A DNA stretch of 24,326 nt from Akkermansiaceae bacterium UBA4589 (GTDB taxonomy: Bacteria > Verrucomicrobiota > Verrucomicrobiia > Verrucomicrobiales > Akkermansiaceae). The translations under genes were made by a program, and so were the position numbers. Position 1 is the first letter of the stretch, and every line of letters begins with the position of its first letter. The notes beneath the pieces were generated by a model. That model did not search any database. It was not told the origin of the DNA and was given only the letters and a program-made list of their open reading frames with translations. The stretch is taken from the NCBI GenBank assembly GCA_002387565.1, contig DGJT01000008.1, forward strand, positions 1-24,326. Reading direction: 5' to 3'. Shown here in pieces: positions 22,034 through 24,326 of the stretch.

Positions 22034-24121
22034 ATGGCAGATTTATCAAAATACAGAAACATCGGGATTTTCGCACACGTTGATGCGGGAAAAACCACAA
22101 CTACAGAGCGTATCCTCTCTCTGACAGGCAAGATTCACAAAATTGGTGAGGTTCACGATGGTGAGTCAACTACTGACTTCATGGAGCAAGAAGCTGAGCG
22201 TGGTATCACTATTCAATCAGCAGCGACTACTTGTTTTTGGAATGATCATCGCTTTAATATTATTGATACTCCTGGACACGTTGATTTCACTGTTGAAGTT
22301 TACCGTTCTTTAAAAGTTCTTGATGGTGGTGTTGGTGTGTTCTGTGCTTCTGGTGGTGTTGAGCCTCAGTCAGAAACTAACTGGCGTTACGCTGATGAAT
22401 CAGAGGTTGCTCGTGTGATTTATGTTAACAAGCTTGACCGTATTGGTGGTGATTTCTACCGTGTTGTGGACCAAGTGAAAAACATTCTTGGTGCTACACC
22501 GCTTGTGATGGTGCTTCCTATTGGTATTGAGGGTGACTTTATTGGTGTTTGTGATCTTCTTACTCGCAAAGCTTGGGTATGGGATGATTCAGGTCAACCA
22601 GAAAACTACGAGATTCAAGACATCCCTGCCGACATGGTAGACAAAGTTGAAGAATACCGTGCCGCTCTTATCGAAACTGCTGTAGAGCAAGATGATGAAC
22701 TCATGATGGCTTACCTCGAAGGCGAAGAGCCAAGCATCGAGGACATCAAAAAATGTATCCGCAAAGGTACAATCGCGCTAGACTTCTTCCCTACTTACTG
22801 TGGTTCTTCTTTCAAAAACAAAGGTGTGCAGCTCGTGCTCGATGCTGTAGTTGATTACCTTCCTAACCCAACTGAGGTTGACCCACAACCAGAAGTAGAC
22901 GCCGAAGGTAACGAAACAGGTGAGTTTGCTATCGTAGATACAGAGAAACCATTACGTGCGCTTGCATTCAAAATCATGGATGACCAATTTGGTGCGCTTA
23001 CTTTCACTCGTATTTATTCAGGTAAAATTGAAAAAGGCATGACTGTGCTTAACTCATTTACCGGTAAGACTGAGCGTATCGGACGTCTCGTGGAGATGCA
23101 CGCTGACCAACGTACAGAGATTGATTCTGCACAAGCAGGTGACATTATCGCTATCGTAGGCCTTAAAGGCACACAAACAGGTCACACACTCTGTGATCCT
23201 AAAGCTCCAGCCACTCTCGAGCCAATGGTATTCCCAGAGCCAGTTATCTCTATTGCTGTATCACCTAAAGACAAAGCTAACGCAGAAAAACTTGGCGTAG
23301 CTATTGGTAAAATGGTTGCCGAAGATCCATCATTCTACGTAGAAACAGACCAAGACTCTGGTGAAACGATTCTTAAAGGTATGGGTGAGCTGCACCTTGA
23401 TATTAAGGTAGACATCCTTAAACGTACTCATGGTGTAGAAGTAACTGTAGGTCAACCACAAGTAGCCTACCGCGAATCAATCACTAAGACTATCACAGAT
23501 AGTTACACTCACAAGAAACAGTCAGGTGGTTCGGGTCAGTTTGGTAAAATTGACTACACTATCGAGCCTAACGAAGTGGGCGCTGGTTTTGAATTCACCT
23601 CAACTGTGGTGGGTGGTAATGTTCCTAAGGAATTCTTCCCTGCTATTGAAAAAGGTTTCAAAACTTCAATGGTCAAAGGTGTGCTCGCAGGCTACCCAAC
23701 CGAAGATGTTAAAATCACGCTTACCGATGGTGCTTCTCACTCAGTGGATTCATCAGCCGTTGCTTTTGAATTAGCTGCCCGTGGTGCTTACCGTCAGTCT
23801 ATCCCTAAAGCAGGCGCGCAAATCCTCGAGCCTATCATGAAGCTCGATGTATTCTGTCCAGAGGACAACATCGGTGATGTGATCGGTGACTTGAACCGTC
23901 GTCGTGGTATGATTCAATCACAAGAGAAAACTCCATCAGGCGTAGTTCGCATCAAAGCCGAAGCAGCTCTATCAGAGATGTTTGGTTACATTGGCGACTT
24001 ACGTACTATGTCATCTGGTCGTGGTCAATTCTCTATGGAGTTCTCACACTACGCCCCTTGTCCTAAGAACATCTCTGAAAAGGTGATTGAAGAAGCAAGA
24101 GAGCGTGACGCTAAGAAATAA
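22034..24121 (+). CDS. fusA: Translation elongation factor G, FusA2-like branch
   Basis: Ribosomal translocase GTPase. 695 residues. G1 is AHVDAGKT (14-21), switch I RGIT (56-59), G3 DTPGH (78-82) and G4 NKLD (132-135). Domains II-V follow with GMGELHLDIKVDILKR, KQSGGSGQFGKIDY and the C-terminal LSEMFGYIGDLRTMSSGRG. The opening MADLSKYRNIGIFAHVDAGK and the acidic insert NPTEVDPQPEVDAEGNE resemble the second EF-G copy (FusA2/FusB) of Vibrio and Pseudomonas as I remember it, not the str-operon EF-G. It is flanked by neither rpsL/rpsG nor tuf. It has a strong terminator. Whether it is the only EF-G in the genome cannot be told from the window. Confidence 0.95.
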   Translation: MADLSKYRNIGIFAHVDAGKTTTTERILSLTGKIHKIGEVHDGESTTDFMEQEAERGITIQSAATTCFWNDHRFNIIDTPGHVDFTVEVYRSLKVLDGGVGVFCASGGVEPQSETNWRYADESEVARVIYVNKLDRIGGDFYRVVDQVKNILGATPLVMVLPIGIEGDFIGVCDLLTRKAWVWDDSGQPENYEIQDIPADMVDKVEEYRAALIETAVEQDDELMMAYLEGEEPSIEDIKKCIRKGTIALDFFPTYCGSSFKNKGVQLVLDAVVDYLPNPTEVDPQPEVDAEGNETGEFAIVDTEKPLRALAFKIMDDQFGALTFTRIYSGKIEKGMTVLNSFTGKTERIGRLVEMHADQRTEIDSAQAGDIIAIVGLKGTQTGHTLCDPKAPATLEPMVFPEPVISIAVSPKDKANAEKLGVAIGKMVAEDPSFYVETDQDSGETILKGMGELHLDIKVDILKRTHGVEVTVGQPQVAYRESITKTITDSYTHKKQSGGSGQFGKIDYTIEPNEVGAGFEFTSTVVGGNVPKEFFPAIEKGFKTSMVKGVLAGYPTEDVKITLTDGASHSVDSSAVAFELAARGAYRQSIPKAGAQILEPIMKLDVFCPEDNIGDVIGDLNRRRGMIQSQEKTPSGVVRIKAEAALSEMFGYIGDLRTMSSGRGQFSMEFSHYAPCPKNISEKVIEEARERDAKK

Positions 24122-24144
24122 GCAGTTATTTCATCTTTATATCC

Positions 24145-24179
24145 AAAAACCCAGTGCTTCATTAGCACTGGGTTTTTTT
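24145..24179 (+). terminator. Strong Rho-independent terminator after EF-G
   Basis: Stem CCCAGTGC (24150-24157) with GCACTGGG (24165-24172), loop TTCATTA, followed by seven T (24173-24179) and preceded by AAAA. It starts about 25 bp after the EF-G stop. The A-run before the stem would also allow weak use from the other strand. Confidence 0.92.
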
Positions 24180-24199
24180 GTTGTGACTGTTGATTGCTT

Positions 24200-24240
24200 A
24201 GTTTGTATTAGTTTGTATTAGTTTGCATTAGTTGCTAATA
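24200..24240 (+). repeat. Tandem decamer repeat
   Basis: GTTTGTATTA occurs at 24201-24210 and 24211-24220, then GTTTGCATTA (24221-24230), then a decayed unit GTTGCTAATA. Nothing else is recognised from 24241 to the window end. Confidence 0.7.
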
Positions 24241-24326
24241 GCCACTGAGAATAAGCCGTACTAACAATGCCTGACAAAATGACATAACAATCATGTAAAT
24301 AGAATAGGCATGGATCTAAATAAAGC

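Overview
The window looks like a core-genome stretch of an AT-rich bacterium, most likely a Verrucomicrobiota member of the Opitutales/Puniceicoccales type. This is inference, because no 16S gene is present. The clues are a Rho with a long basic Asn/Gly/Arg-rich N-terminus, the style of TrpD and ArgF, a CAAX-like protease of the family that accompanies exosortase/PEP-CTERM systems, and start codons that almost never follow a Shine-Dalgarno sequence.

Layout. 1-3337 (+): a 5'-truncated yebC, rho and rsmB, probably one transcript. 3338-4268: a PQ-loop-like membrane protein gene broken by a 221-bp terminal-inverted-repeat element with a 5-bp target duplication. 4304-7207 (-): a small lipoprotein, a DUF202 protein, a YhiN-type flavoprotein, an unannotated 51-residue membrane peptide and a DinB-like protein. 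7433-11841 (-): a lipoprotein, trpD, a nucleotidyltransferase/lipid-kinase fusion and a thioredoxin-like protein, with two copies of a second miniature element (7244-7439 and 11162-11260) between genes. 11987-15017 (+): a MoeB-rhodanese fusion, a MATE transporter and a YccF protein. 15034-17458 (-): a CPBP protease, a NYN-domain protein and argF with a clear terminator. 17637-18120 (+): tRNA-Ser(GCU), then two tandem hairpin-rich units of about 200 bp, the first ending in an exact copy of the tRNA 3' end. 18260-21910 (+): a mechanosensitive channel, a ZntB/CorA transporter and a pirin. 22034-24121 (+): an elongation factor G with a strong terminator.

How the genes relate. Most clusters are housekeeping (transcription termination, rRNA methylation, translation, sulfur-carrier activation) mixed with envelope and transport genes. 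The biosynthetic genes trpD and argF stand alone, so those pathways are dispersed in this genome. The novelty is mainly in the non-coding DNA: three families of small structured or mobile sequences. The best candidate for an undescribed system is the tRNA-Ser-anchored tandem array, where two diverged units keep the same series of hairpins through paired base changes and share short invariant blocks.
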